Shown here: piece after piece, positions 1 through 9,111 of the stretch
Position numbering within the stretch: position 1 is the stretch's first letter
Layout: each line of letters starts with the position of its first letter
NCBI GenBank assembly: GCA_965207585.1
Contig: CBDBMT010000003.1
Span: forward strand, 2,728,001-2,792,000
DNA length: 64,000 nucleotides
Reading direction: 5' to 3'
Source of the DNA: Bin87 sp965207585
GTDB taxonomy: Bacteria; Chloroflexota; Dehalococcoidia; Lucifugimonadales; UBA3495
Made by a program: the position numbers and the translations under genes
Notes under the pieces: model-generated
Database searches by the model: none
What the model saw: only the letters and a program-made list of their open reading frames with translations
What the model was told of the DNA's origin: nothing

Positions 1-254
1 CCGGCCAGGATCATCGGCCTCGCACCATATCGGTCGACGGCCCAATCGACCAGCGGGCCGCCGGCGCTGCCTTCCGCCCGCGCGAGGCTGAACACCAACG
101 ACATCTGCGCGGAGGTCAGGCCCAACTCGGTCCTGATGGGCACAAAAAATCTCGGGAACCCCTGGGATATCGACCCGTTCCCGAACATACCCAATAATGA
201 GGAAACGACGACGACCCACCAGCCATAGAAGACGCGAGGCCGTCGCCGCTGCAT
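1..254 (-). CDS. MFS transporter, N-terminal part (runs off the window)
   Basis: The first 84 codons of a membrane transporter are present and the rest lies beyond the left edge. The protein opens with a basic stretch followed by FYGWWVVVVSSLLGMFGNG, a start typical of oxalate/formate-antiporter or monocarboxylate-type MFS proteins. A loop with PIRTELGLTSAQMS and an acidic motif around VDWAVDRYGARPM (the MFS motif A region between helices 2 and 3) follows. The ATG at 254-252 has a good ribosome site (GGAAGGTG) just upstream. It follows a small HAD gene on the same strand after about 100 bp. The substrate cannot be told from this fragment. Confidence 0.8.
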   Translation of the reverse strand, partial: MQRRRPRVFYGWWVVVVSSLLGMFGNGSISQGFPRFFVPIRTELGLTSAQMSLVFSLARAEGSAGGPLVDWAVDRYGARPMILA

Positions 255-356
255 TTCACCTTCCGTATCTGTCACAACCAATGTCTATTTTCCGGCACCT
301 GCGGTAAATTCGAATGCGCGTCATCACTCACCAATTCCGGCTAACTGATCATTCCT

Positions 357-710
357 TCAGCCATTGGGCAGAAACCACGGCTGCGCCGCCGCCTCGTCGG
401 GCCACAGGAATTCGAACCCGTTCCGCAGTGCATTCTGCCGATCCAGGTCCTCTCGGTCACCGATATGGTAGTAGGCGTCAGCGTCGAAGCCAGATTTGAC
501 CTCAGCCAAAAGGTGCTTGGCAACGGCAAAATCTACAGTGATTTCGTGCTCTTCCCACATAGAGCGCTGGCTGCTGGGCGGGCGGTCGGAGCAGCTGCCG
601 ATGAGGAAACCCTTATCCTGGACGATTTTCACCATGTCCATGGTCAGCGGTCCCGGCGGGTCTCCCACTTCCAGAGTGCCGTCGATGTCAAAACTGATGA
701 GAATAGCCAT
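357..710 (-). CDS. Small HAD-superfamily phosphatase-like protein
   Basis: A 117-residue protein with HAD motif I near the N-terminus (ISFDIDGTLE, nucleophile Asp about residue 8), a motif II-like Ser/Asp region (IGSCSDRPP) and a late acidic motif (HIGDREDLDRQ) that fits motif IV. Length is close to the minimal HAD core with no cap domain. It probably hydrolyses a phosphate ester, but the substrate is unknown. Start is the ATG at 710 with an AGGAG site a few bases upstream. A strong terminator separates it from the upstream thiolase gene, so it is probably transcribed separately. Confidence 0.72.
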   Translation of the reverse strand: MAILISFDIDGTLEVGDPPGPLTMDMVKIVQDKGFLIGSCSDRPPSSQRSMWEEHEITVDFAVAKHLLAEVKSGFDADAYYHIGDREDLDRQNALRNGFEFLWPDEAAAQPWFLPNG

Positions 711-751
711 GAGTCTCCTGTTGTGATTCGTTTGACGCTCAATCCCGAAAA

Positions 752-777
752 TTGGGCGACCTCGTAAGGTCGCCCAA
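752..777 (-). terminator. Rho-independent terminator after the thiolase gene
   Basis: Perfect 11-bp inverted repeat (TTGGGCGACCT / AGGTCGCCCAA) with a CGTA loop. Read on the minus strand it is followed directly by a TTTT run. It lies about 35 bp past the thiolase stop codon, ending the thiolase transcript before the HAD gene. Confidence 0.85.
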
Positions 778-809
778 AGCGACGATGTGACCCCGGTGTA
801 CCGTGCAGG

Positions 810-2141
810 CTAGTCCGGCGTAGCGCTCCAAACCGTGAAATTCCCGCCGAAAGGCATGGGTCCGCCTGAAACGGCGACTTCAGGCTTCACCCCGGTCAAC
901 GCCCGCGCGCCGGCCCTGCCCTGGATCTGCTGCATGCAATCGGTATGCATCCAGAATCGGCTCCGGCCGCTGCCGATGTTTCCGCCACTGGACAGGATGG
1001 GGTTGGGCCCTTCGATGCTGATGTCGGTCTGATAGAAATCAAGGGCGTCGCCGGGTTGCATCCCGCGGTAACGCAAGCCTTCGATGTGGAACTGGTGGAA
1101 CTGTGCGAACCCGTCGTACATGTTCTCAAAGGAGAGGTCGTCCGCGGTGATGCCAGCTCCCTCGTAGATCTTGCGTCCGGTAGTCGCAGTCTCAATTTCC
1201 ACTTCTTCCAGCGTCGGCGTTATGCTGCGCGCCACACCGCGACTGGAGGCGTGGTTGAGGATGTATACCGGCTTCTGCGCCATGTCCTGCGCACGGTCTG
1301 CGGTGGTGAACAGGTAGGCGGCGGCAACCATGATCGGTATGTCGTTGTCGAAGAGGTTGGCCGGCTTGGCGATCCATCGTGAGGACAGGTAGTCCTCCGG
1401 CGTCAACTGCTCCGGGCGGTGCTGGGCCCAATACCCTTCGGGGAATAGGAGGCCGTTGCGCCGGGAGTTCTCCATGAACGGCGCCATCATGTCATGGTGC
1501 TTGCCGTACTTGGTGCAATACTGCGCAAATTGCAGCGCGGTTCCGTAGCAGCCGGGAGCGCCCCACAGCGTGCGGCCCGGGCTGATGGCGAAACTGCCCG
1601 GCACTTCGCTGGCGGCGCTGATGCCGCCATGGTTGTAACGACCTTCGAGGTTGTGCCAGCCCTTCAAAACCAGGCAGTTGGTGGCGAGGCCATCGCCAAC
1701 CGCCTGCGCGGCGACGACAATCGCGGCGGACATGCAGCCGGGCGCGTACATGGTGAACTTGACGTTAGTCAGCTCAGGCATGTTTTTGAGGATCCATTCG
1801 GCGCTCAGTTGGCCGACGCCGTCCAGAAGATCGTCTGTCTGATTGAAGGCGTTGACCACGTCCATCGGCACGGGCTGATCCTCGGGCCAGTGAGCTCCGG
1901 TGGTGGTTACAGGGACCATCACAATCCCGTCGACCTGGTCCGGCGGCACCCCAGCGTCAGCAATCGCTGCCCGCAAGGCCCCTATGCTGAGGGCTCCCAC
2001 CGACGTTTCCGCCCTGCCGTCCCAACGGCGAGCGGTGGGAGAGTGTCCAATACCCACGGCGGCTACCTTGCCCCGGTGTTCCCAAATTCCCAAGCCTTCG
2101 GTGGAACGATACATAGATTCGGGAGCCATCTGGGTGGTCAT
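810..2141 (-). CDS. Thiolase-family protein (acetyl-CoA acetyltransferase / SCP2-thiolase-like)
   Basis: A 443-residue thiolase-fold protein. The N-terminal half has the typical AAVGIGHSPTARR start and a GALRAAIADAGV helix. A cysteine sits in APGCMSAAIVVAAQAVGDG where the thiolase nucleophile loop is expected. The C-terminal half has ENMYDGF and a glycine-rich SSGGNIGSG segment typical of the lipid-transfer/thiolase-like (SCP2) branch. ATG at 2141 is preceded by AAGGAGTGA. It is followed in the transcript by a terminator and preceded by a DUF35 (OB-fold/rubredoxin-like) gene. In this family the DUF35 protein is normally the partner that completes the enzyme, for example in the HMG-CoA synthase/thiolase complex of archaea and in steroid side-chain retro-aldol cleavage. 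A role in CoA-linked carbon-carbon bond chemistry is likely; the substrate is unknown. Confidence 0.85.
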   Translation of the reverse strand: MTTQMAPESMYRSTEGLGIWEHRGKVAAVGIGHSPTARRWDGRAETSVGALSIGALRAAIADAGVPPDQVDGIVMVPVTTTGAHWPEDQPVPMDVVNAFNQTDDLLDGVGQLSAEWILKNMPELTNVKFTMYAPGCMSAAIVVAAQAVGDGLATNCLVLKGWHNLEGRYNHGGISAASEVPGSFAISPGRTLWGAPGCYGTALQFAQYCTKYGKHHDMMAPFMENSRRNGLLFPEGYWAQHRPEQLTPEDYLSSRWIAKPANLFDNDIPIMVAAAYLFTTADRAQDMAQKPVYILNHASSRGVARSITPTLEEVEIETATTGRKIYEGAGITADDLSFENMYDGFAQFHQFHIEGLRYRGMQPGDALDFYQTDISIEGPNPILSSGGNIGSGRSRFWMHTDCMQQIQGRAGARALTGVKPEVAVSGGPMPFGGNFTVWSATPD

Positions 2142-2218
2142 ATCTCACTCCTTGGGTACGGATTGCGTACCGACGATTCGCAGTGTCTCATGGGCGGACG
2201 GGTCGGCGGCGCGGACGT

Positions 2219-2629
2219 CTATTCCACCAGCACCCACTCGGGAACCTTCTGCCCGTTGGCGGTCTCCTCGAAGATGACGCGGACGGCCGCGCCAACGGGA
2301 ACCTCGTCGAGCGCGGTGCCCGGCAGGTGGGAGTACATCAGGATGCCGGGGTCTTCCTCCAGCATGATGACGGCCAGGTTAAACGGCAGGTCTTCTTTCA
2401 GGGACGCCACCGGGCAGTCATATACTACGCAGTAGTTGTAAATTTTCCCTCGGCCGCTCATTTCCCTCCATTCGATGTCGTCGGGCGAGCAGCCCAATTC
2501 GGAGGCGGGCTTGGGCGGAAAGTACAAACGGTCAGATCCTTTGCAAGCCTGGACTACAAGTCGTCCTTCGTTAGCGGCTTCGAAGAATGGCCTGGTCAGA
2601 TCGTCAGGCAGCACACCCTGCTTAACCAT
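2219..2629 (-). CDS. DUF35 OB-fold protein (thiolase partner) with degenerate zinc ribbon
   Basis: A 136-residue protein starting MVKQGVLPDDLTRPFFEAANEG, the usual opening helix of DUF35/Zn-ribbon OB-fold proteins. The OB-fold part (IYNYCVVYDCPVASLKEDLPFNLAVI, later VPVGAAVRVIFEE) is well conserved. The region that should hold four zinc cysteines (CxxC...CxxC) instead reads CKGSDRLYFPPKP...GCSPDD, so only one cysteine of each pair remains and zinc binding is doubtful. I start at the ATG at 2629, which has GAGGAG upstream; a longer frame exists but has no family-like N-terminus. It lies 77 bp upstream of the thiolase gene in the same direction and probably forms a hetero-complex with it. Confidence 0.85.
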   Translation of the reverse strand: MVKQGVLPDDLTRPFFEAANEGRLVVQACKGSDRLYFPPKPASELGCSPDDIEWREMSGRGKIYNYCVVYDCPVASLKEDLPFNLAVIMLEEDPGILMYSHLPGTALDEVPVGAAVRVIFEETANGQKVPEWVLVE

Positions 2630-2754
2630 ATGTCTCCTCACGCGATGCGGATCTCCCGGCGTTTGAGCCGGGAAACCGATCCAAAAGATGGTAATTTGGT
2701 ATGCGAAAGAATATGCGTCAATCAAGCACGATGTCAAGCAGAGCGCCCGTCAAC

Positions 2755-4599
2755 TCACGGGCGCACCGTAGTGGTGACCAAGCCCGGATTAGCGGGGATT
2801 GTAACCCCGGAAGGGACGACGACGGCAAACTCCACCGGAAAACTGATTACGCCCCGCTCGGTCTTGGCATGCGGCGAAATTTCCCGCACTTGCGCTTCCA
2901 ATTCAACGTCGGGCAGGGCTGCCACCGTCACCGATCCGGGCGTGCCGACCTCGATGCGCTCCACGTTGTTGGCTTCCACCAAGCCTCGAATAGAGATGTT
3001 AGTTGGGTCGACCAGTTGGATGACGCGGGCATCCACGGTAATGACGTCTTCTTCTTTTACCGTCACCAGGCGCACCATTCCAGAGAACGGCGCACGCAAG
3101 TACGAGCGTTCCAGGTCTTCCACGATCTCGTCGTAATCGGATTTAGCGTTGGCCAGATTGGCCTGGGTCAGTGCAACAGCAGCGGCATCCGGCCCGGCAG
3201 CGAGTTCGTCTCTGGCCTCACGGGCCGTCACGATCTGTTGGTTCATATCCGCCAGCACAGCCTGGTCGATACCTTCTTCGAGCCGGGCCAGCCTTGACTC
3301 AGCGGCCTCAAGGGCGAGACGGGCGCTTTCTACACCGGCTTCCAGGCTCGCAAGTTTCAATTGGTCGATACCCTGCTCCAACTCAGCCAGGTCTCGGTCG
3401 GCTCGTTCCAGCGTTTCCCGCGCCACCAGCACATTGGCTTCAAGCCGGTCCAATTCGGTTTGGTCCGGGCCGACCAATTCGTCTCGCAGCTCCCGGTTCA
3501 ATCTCTCCAACTCTAATTCGAGCCTGGCCACCGTGGCCTCCGCCCCAGCACGGTCGAATTCTTTAGGCCCTTCCTCCAAATCGGCCAACTCGGTCTCCCG
3601 AAACTCAACCTCCCTCCTGGCGGAGTCCACTGTGGCCTGCAAGGCTTCAAACTTCACCACGTCAAAGTTTCGGCCGTCTTCCAGGCTGTTGAAGCGCCCT
3701 TCAATCACCATTACATGGAACGCATCGAATTCTTCCTCTGCTTGTTCCAGGGTGGATTCAGCCGCCGCCAATCGCACCCGGGCCAATGCCAGTTTTTGGG
3801 CATGATCCACGTCGAAGTCCCGCAGTGCATCCCGCGCCTGGTCGAGATCATTTTCGGTCTTGGCTATCAGAGACTCGAGCGCGGCCACCGCTTCGTTGTG
3901 GAGCGGAAGAAAATCGGTGACCGCGTCCTGAGCATTGTTCAATCTCGCTCGAGCTTCCGAGCGTCGCGCCACCGCGGCGACAAAGCTTTCCCCGTGCATG
4001 TCGGCAAAATCCGACACGGCATCTTCTGCCTGGTCCAGCGCAAACTTTGCGTCTGCAACCGTTTTTCGCGCGGTGCCCAGATCGACGTCATACTGGAGGA
4101 GGTAATCCTCCAGATTATCTTGCGCCATCTGCAATCTCAATTCCGCCTTGGCCAGGCTTCCCTCTGCCTGGGCCCGAACCAGCGGATCAGACGACTCCAA
4201 GCCCAACACCCGGTCCAGATCATCCTGGAGCTTGTCGATTTGGTAGAGGCTTTGCGACTCGGCGTACCGCAAATCTCTGATGGTTTCGGAATCCACAGTT
4301 GCCAGTACGTCGCCGGCAGACACCATGTCGCCGACGGCAACGTTTATCTCTCCGACCTCACCGGAAATTTCGAACGCGAGATCCACGCTCTTCCCAAAGA
4401 TCAACTGGCTGGGCACGTCGAATCCTCGGGCCTCCGTTGGGGCGGACGGTCTCGACGCAGCGTTTCGTGACGGCTCGGTGGTTTCATCGGAAGACTGCCC
4501 ACACGCGGAGAGGATCAGCGCAAATACTCCGAGCATCAACAAAGAGGGGATTATCCATCGGGGGGATATTGACCGGCTGCAAGTTGTGATCAAACGCAA
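2755..4599 (-). CDS. RND efflux periplasmic/extracytoplasmic adaptor lipoprotein (HlyD/MFP family)
   Basis: A 614-residue membrane fusion protein. Residues 1-33 form a lipoprotein signal with lipobox LSAC. A lipoyl half-motif (GEVGEINVAVGDMVSAGDVLATVD) follows at about 75-100. A very long heptad-rich helical region full of Ala, Leu, Glu and Arg runs from about 110 to 490. After it come the second lipoyl half (YLRAPFSGMVRLV) and beta-barrel domain to the C-terminus. At 614 residues it is far longer than the usual 350-420, all in the coiled coil. The start is TTG at 4599, with GGAGGTG upstream. It lies 45 bp downstream of the RND pump gene in the same direction, so the two form an efflux operon. 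No outer-membrane channel gene is nearby. Confidence 0.9.
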   Translation of the reverse strand: MRLITTCSRSISPRWIIPSLLMLGVFALILSACGQSSDETTEPSRNAASRPSAPTEARGFDVPSQLIFGKSVDLAFEISGEVGEINVAVGDMVSAGDVLATVDSETIRDLRYAESQSLYQIDKLQDDLDRVLGLESSDPLVRAQAEGSLAKAELRLQMAQDNLEDYLLQYDVDLGTARKTVADAKFALDQAEDAVSDFADMHGESFVAAVARRSEARARLNNAQDAVTDFLPLHNEAVAALESLIAKTENDLDQARDALRDFDVDHAQKLALARVRLAAAESTLEQAEEEFDAFHVMVIEGRFNSLEDGRNFDVVKFEALQATVDSARREVEFRETELADLEEGPKEFDRAGAEATVARLELELERLNRELRDELVGPDQTELDRLEANVLVARETLERADRDLAELEQGIDQLKLASLEAGVESARLALEAAESRLARLEEGIDQAVLADMNQQIVTAREARDELAAGPDAAAVALTQANLANAKSDYDEIVEDLERSYLRAPFSGMVRLVTVKEEDVITVDARVIQLVDPTNISIRGLVEANNVERIEVGTPGSVTVAALPDVELEAQVREISPHAKTERGVISFPVEFAVVVPSGVTIPANPGLVTTTVRP

Positions 4600-4644
4600 G
4601 GGAGCACCTCCATGGGGCGGCGCGGTTTCTGAATGAAACGTCGC

Positions 4645-7600
4645 CTACGACCCATCCACCTGGGCAGCCGGTCGACGGGTCAGCCGACGGACCGCGGACG
4701 ACCAAGCTCCAGGTATCGCGTCATGCAACAGCATGTAGGTCACCGGCACTGCGACCAGCGTGAGGAATGTCGAGCTGATCAGTCCGCCGATGACCACCGT
4801 GGCCAATTCCGCGCCGACCAGTCCGCTGGTATCGCTGAACGCCAGGGGCAACAGGGCGAGTATGGTTGTAAAAGCGGTCATCAAAATCGGGCGCAGTCGC
4901 GTGCGACCTGAAAGAATCATGGCGTCCAACGCGCTGAGGCCTTGGGATCGCAGTTGCGCAACGAAGGTAATCAATACAATGGCATTGGTCACCACGATAC
5001 CGATGAGGAACAGGAACCCCATCAACGAAGGAAGACTCAATGCTCGCCCCGTCACCGTCAAAGCAATCAGCGCTCCGACCACCGCCAGCGGCATGCTCAG
5101 GACCACAATGAAAGGATCACGCAGGGAACCAAGGGTCGCCACCATCACCAGGTAGACCAACGCCAGACCGATAATCATCGCCAGGTAGACGTTGTTGAAC
5201 TGTTCCTGGATATCGCTTGCGAAACCTCCCTGGAGAATCTCGACGCCGGCGGGCAGGTCTGTGTTTTCAATGATTCTGTCGATTCGGGAGCTGATGGCTT
5301 GCGGATCGTTGCCCAGAAATTCTCCCATGATCGTAACGGAACGGTTACCGTCGTAATGGGTGACGAGTGACGGACCCACAGTAGTACTGGCGTCTGCAAT
5401 TGAACCCAGCGTGGTCGTGCCCAGGGGTCCGCCAATGGACAGGTTCTGCAGCTCCGCAAGCTCGTCAACTCGTTCTTCAGGACCGCGCACCACCACGTCG
5501 TACGTTTCCCCGAGGAGGCCGACGTTGGCCGCGTCAACTCCGTAGACCCAGGTTCGAACCTGTGCCGCGACCGCCGCGGCGGTGAGCCCGTAGCGTCTCG
5601 CTGCGGAGGCATCAACCTCAAATGTTAACTCTTCGCTTTCGTCGCTCAAGTTTGTCTTCAGGTTGACGACGCCTTCTATTGGTCGGATACGATCCACCAG
5701 ATCCTGGGCCACACGACGCACGCGACTGAAGTCGCTACCTGTGACCGCTATTTCAATGCCTGGCTGTGGTGGCCCTGCCGAATCAACGAACAGTTGGACA
5801 TCGACGTCTTCCTTTTGTGGCAGCTCCGCGCGCAGTTGTTCATCGAAGCCCTGCGGGACGGAATCGGACAGGGCAATAAAGAAACCGGCTACGTCGAAGC
5901 CAGTCTCGCCCAGCCCGGGGCCAAAGTCCTGGCTGGTTGAACCCAAGGTAGCCTGATAGGACGCGATGTAACCGGCGTCCACGTGGCTGTCCAGTATCGT
6001 TTCGACTTCCCGAACCTCGCGATGGATGGCTGTAGCCCCAGTATTTTCAGGCATGGTGATGTCTATTCGCATCGACTCCGCTTCACCGGACGAAAACAGC
6101 GTGATCGGCAGCATGATAATCAGCGGCAGCGTGGCTCCGACCGCGGCGATACAGCCCAGGACGGTAAGCACCGGATGGTTGAGAGCCCAGGTCAGTATGG
6201 GGGTGTAAATGCGCTGCAGCCACGTATCCTGTGACACGGAATCGTCGTCGTCCGCCATATCGCCGGGACGCAGCAGCAACGAGGCCAGAACGGGAACGGC
6301 AGTCAGCGCGATAAATGTAGACGCAAGCAGCGAAACGCACACGGTTTGCGCGAACGGAAGGAAAAACTCGCCCACGATACCAGGGATAAATCCCAAGGGA
6401 AGGAACACCGCAACGGTGGTCAAGGTGGAAGCGAGAATAGCGGGACCGACTTCGCGTGTGCCGCGAATGGCTGCGGTCAACCCGGGGTCATCACCCAGCG
6501 GAGTCAGGCGATAGGCGGTGAACTCCACCCCCTGCATCGGGTAACGAGTGGCTCCGGCCTGAACATGGCGGTAGACGTTTTCCAGGACCACGATGCTGTC
6601 ATCGACGATTCGCCCCACTGCAATCGCCAAGCCGGCCAGGCTCATGAAATTGAGCGTCCAATCCATGACGGCCATGACCAGTATGGTGATCATAATGCTC
6701 AGCGGGATCGAAATCGCGATGATCACCGTGGGTCGGAGGGTTTGCAATATTCCCCTGATTACCGTCGGCCGCAGTTGGAGCAGGAAAAGGAAGATGGCAA
6801 TCACCGCAATTGCGAAGCCCAAACCACCCTGACCGACCACGCTGGTGAGCTGCTCCTCAAGCTCGGGACCATCGTTATAGAGGACATCAACCCGCACGTT
6901 CGCCGGCAGCTCCAGGTTCTGGATGATGCCGAGCAGCTCCTGGGTCACTTCAATCGTGTTCCCTTCTGGGAGTTGGAGCACCTGGAGCGAGATGCTCGGC
7001 TGTCCGTTCGTGCGGGAAACCGTGGCGGCCTTCGGGGTGTCCACACGGACCGTTGCCACGTCGGACAACATGATCGGAGTGCCGCCGTCGTCCGTCGGTG
7101 TGCCTCCAATCGGACTGAACGCAGCGTGGCGATAATCAACTGGCAGATCGCGAATGGAATCGAGATCGCTATAACCACGGTAGGTGCGCAAACCGATGGA
7201 ATGGTCGCCGTTGTCCAGAGAACCTGCGTTGAGGTCAACGGAATTCCCCGACACCGCGTTCACCACATCCTGGATGGCCAGCCCGTGTTCGTCACTGCGA
7301 GACGGATCAACTATCACCGAAACGCGCTCTTCGACGCCACCCTCCACGTTCACGTCGTACACGCCGTCGACCGCTTCCAAACGCGGGAGAATTTCGTCAT
7401 CCACGATGCGCTGCAGGGCGGGAATATCCCGTTCTCCGCTGACGCTCAACCACATGATGGGGAAAATGTCGGAAGTCAGCCGCAGAACGAACGGCTCCCC
7501 AGCCTCTTCGCGGAGTTGGAGCCCGTTCACCCGGCTGCGGATTTCTTCCTCTGCCGATTCCACATCCGCGCCGGGCGTGAAATTCGCCGTTACCAGCGAC

Positions 7601-7866
7601 ATGCCGGGCGTGGAAATCGATGTGGTCTTTTCCAGGTCTGGCAATCCGGAGATCGCGTCTTCCACTTTCGCGGTTACGTCGGTGGCGACGGTGTTCGGGT
7701 CACCCTGTTGGTAGTTCGTCGCCACGTAGATGATCGAGAAACTGATTTCGGGGAAGAGTTCCTGCTGGATCTGACTGTATGAAAATACTCCGGCGGCCAG
7801 CAGCAGAACCATGGCCATGATGGTTACCGGCTTGCGCCGGAGAGCTAACGAAGTCAGGAAAGTCAA
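4645..7866 (-). CDS. RND-family efflux transporter permease (AcrB/HAE type)
   Basis: A 1073-residue inner-membrane proton-driven exporter. It has the typical N-terminal cytoplasmic end and first helix (RRKPVTIMAMVLLLAAGVFSYS), a large extracytoplasmic loop, a central set of helices, a second large loop and a second helix set. The TM4 motif with the proton-relay aspartates is present (VGRIVDDSIVVLENVYRH, about residue 420). The AcrB-like C-terminal motif also appears (LSGRTRLRPILMTAFTTILALLPLAF). The start is TTG at 7866 with GGAG seven bases upstream. It is the first gene of an operon with the adaptor lipoprotein. Substrates are likely hydrophobic or amphiphilic compounds, but this cannot be read from sequence. 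Confidence 0.94.
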   Translation of the reverse strand: MTFLTSLALRRKPVTIMAMVLLLAAGVFSYSQIQQELFPEISFSIIYVATNYQQGDPNTVATDVTAKVEDAISGLPDLEKTTSISTPGMSLVTANFTPGADVESAEEEIRSRVNGLQLREEAGEPFVLRLTSDIFPIMWLSVSGERDIPALQRIVDDEILPRLEAVDGVYDVNVEGGVEERVSVIVDPSRSDEHGLAIQDVVNAVSGNSVDLNAGSLDNGDHSIGLRTYRGYSDLDSIRDLPVDYRHAAFSPIGGTPTDDGGTPIMLSDVATVRVDTPKAATVSRTNGQPSISLQVLQLPEGNTIEVTQELLGIIQNLELPANVRVDVLYNDGPELEEQLTSVVGQGGLGFAIAVIAIFLFLLQLRPTVIRGILQTLRPTVIIAISIPLSIMITILVMAVMDWTLNFMSLAGLAIAVGRIVDDSIVVLENVYRHVQAGATRYPMQGVEFTAYRLTPLGDDPGLTAAIRGTREVGPAILASTLTTVAVFLPLGFIPGIVGEFFLPFAQTVCVSLLASTFIALTAVPVLASLLLRPGDMADDDDSVSQDTWLQRIYTPILTWALNHPVLTVLGCIAAVGATLPLIIMLPITLFSSGEAESMRIDITMPENTGATAIHREVREVETILDSHVDAGYIASYQATLGSTSQDFGPGLGETGFDVAGFFIALSDSVPQGFDEQLRAELPQKEDVDVQLFVDSAGPPQPGIEIAVTGSDFSRVRRVAQDLVDRIRPIEGVVNLKTNLSDESEELTFEVDASAARRYGLTAAAVAAQVRTWVYGVDAANVGLLGETYDVVVRGPEERVDELAELQNLSIGGPLGTTTLGSIADASTTVGPSLVTHYDGNRSVTIMGEFLGNDPQAISSRIDRIIENTDLPAGVEILQGGFASDIQEQFNNVYLAMIIGLALVYLVMVATLGSLRDPFIVVLSMPLAVVGALIALTVTGRALSLPSLMGFLFLIGIVVTNAIVLITFVAQLRSQGLSALDAMILSGRTRLRPILMTAFTTILALLPLAFSDTSGLVGAELATVVIGGLISSTFLTLVAVPVTYMLLHDAIPGAWSSAVRRLTRRPAAQVDGS

Positions 7867-7996
7867 AATCGCTCCACGAACGAACAGGTGAGATCACGCG
7901 CCCTCCGCTTCCGGGGTCGGGCGATCAACACTTGATGCCGGCTTAGAATCATACCAGACATGGGTGCGCGCGACGGTTGGCAATCGACCGGCAGCG

Positions 7997-8025
7997 TTGC
8001 CCGCGTGTCTGCTCGTCTGTACACT
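7997..8025 (+). promoter_or_regulatory. Sigma-70-type promoter for the flavin monooxygenase gene
   Basis: A -35 box TTGCCC (7997-8002), 17-bp spacer and -10 box TACACT (8020-8025) lie about 30 bp before the ATG at 8055. The -10 and its downstream bases (TACACTGCCGG) are repeated exactly in front of the DUF3500 gene at 49423. Confidence 0.6.
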
Positions 8026-8054
8026 GCCGGGAGTTTTGATTCGAGGAGCGCGAC

Positions 8055-9098
8055 ATGGATTTCGCCTTGTTTTCCCACATTCCGTGGCCTGAAGAGCATA
8101 CGCCCAAATCTCTCTTTTCGGATTTATTGGAACAGGCCGTAGTCGGCGAAGAACTGGGTTTCAAGGCCATCTGGTTGGCGGAGCATCATTTCACGCGATA
8201 TGGCCTGGGCGCGTCTTCGTTGGTCGTCGCCAGCAACATCGCGGCGCGGACCAGCAAGATTCGGCTGGGAACCGCGGTCCTGATACCGCCCCTGCATCAC
8301 CCGGTTCGGCTGGCGGAAGACACCGCGACGCTGGACGTGCTCAGCGACGGGCGCCTGGACGTCGGGTTCGGCAGGGGCGCGTCAAGCACGGAGTATGGCA
8401 ACTTTGGCGTCGACCACGCCGAGAGCCAGGCCCGCTATCGGGAGACCATCAAGATGGTGGAAACCCTGTGGACTACTCCCGACTGCACGTTCGAGGGGAG
8501 CTACTATTCGACGCAGAACCTCAACCTTGTGCCTGCCCCGCTGCAACAACCTCACCCGCCGGTCTATGTCGCCGCGACGCGCAGCCTCGAGTCTTTGGAG
8601 TTCGTCGCCACCACCGGACGCCGGCTCATCATTGGCGTCGTCCTGAACACCGACGCCGCCGTAGATTTGCTGCGGCGCTTTCTGGAGCAGGCACAGGCCA
8701 GCGGACACTCTGCATCGCCTTCAGACGTTCCGTTCTTCCGCTACTTCTACGTGGCCGAGACTGAAGAGGAGGCCCACCGCGACGCGCGTGAAGCCCTGAA
8801 CTGGACCCTCGACATCAATACCTGGCGGCGCGAGTTCTCGGTCGGCAGCGAAGTCTACGAGAGCATTGATGCCTACCGGAAACGCCGCACCGAGTTCCCG
8901 CCGTCCTACGAGTATCTTGCCGAGCACCGCGCATTCATCGGCACTCCGGATCAGTGTGCCGCAAAGATCCAGGCCCTGCACGACGCCGGCGTGCGTTACT
9001 TCGGCTGCAACTTCGCTTTCGGCGGACTGGACCAGAAGAAGCAGCTGCGTTCGATGGAGCTCTTCGCCCGAGAGGTGATGCCTCGCTTCGCCGACTAA
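8055..9098 (+). CDS. LLM class flavin-dependent oxidoreductase (bacterial luciferase-like monooxygenase)
   Basis: A 347-residue TIM-barrel flavoenzyme of the luciferase-like family. The N-terminus (MDFALFSHIPW), the GEELGFKAIWLAEHHF strand and helix, and the LGTAVLIPPLHHPVRLAED and LDVLSDGRLDVGFGRG segments are hallmarks of the alkanal-monooxygenase branch. It probably uses reduced FMN or F420 to oxygenate an organic substrate; no reductase is adjacent, so the reductant comes from elsewhere. ATG at 8055 is preceded by GAGGAGCG. It is a single-gene transcript diverging from the RND operon and converging on an MFS gene with only 13 bp between stop codons. Confidence 0.9.
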   Translation: MDFALFSHIPWPEEHTPKSLFSDLLEQAVVGEELGFKAIWLAEHHFTRYGLGASSLVVASNIAARTSKIRLGTAVLIPPLHHPVRLAEDTATLDVLSDGRLDVGFGRGASSTEYGNFGVDHAESQARYRETIKMVETLWTTPDCTFEGSYYSTQNLNLVPAPLQQPHPPVYVAATRSLESLEFVATTGRRLIIGVVLNTDAAVDLLRRFLEQAQASGHSASPSDVPFFRYFYVAETEEEAHRDAREALNWTLDINTWRREFSVGSEVYESIDAYRKRRTEFPPSYEYLAEHRAFIGTPDQCAAKIQALHDAGVRYFGCNFAFGGLDQKKQLRSMELFAREVMPRFAD

Positions 9099-9111
9099 AC
9101 ACCGGTGCGCG

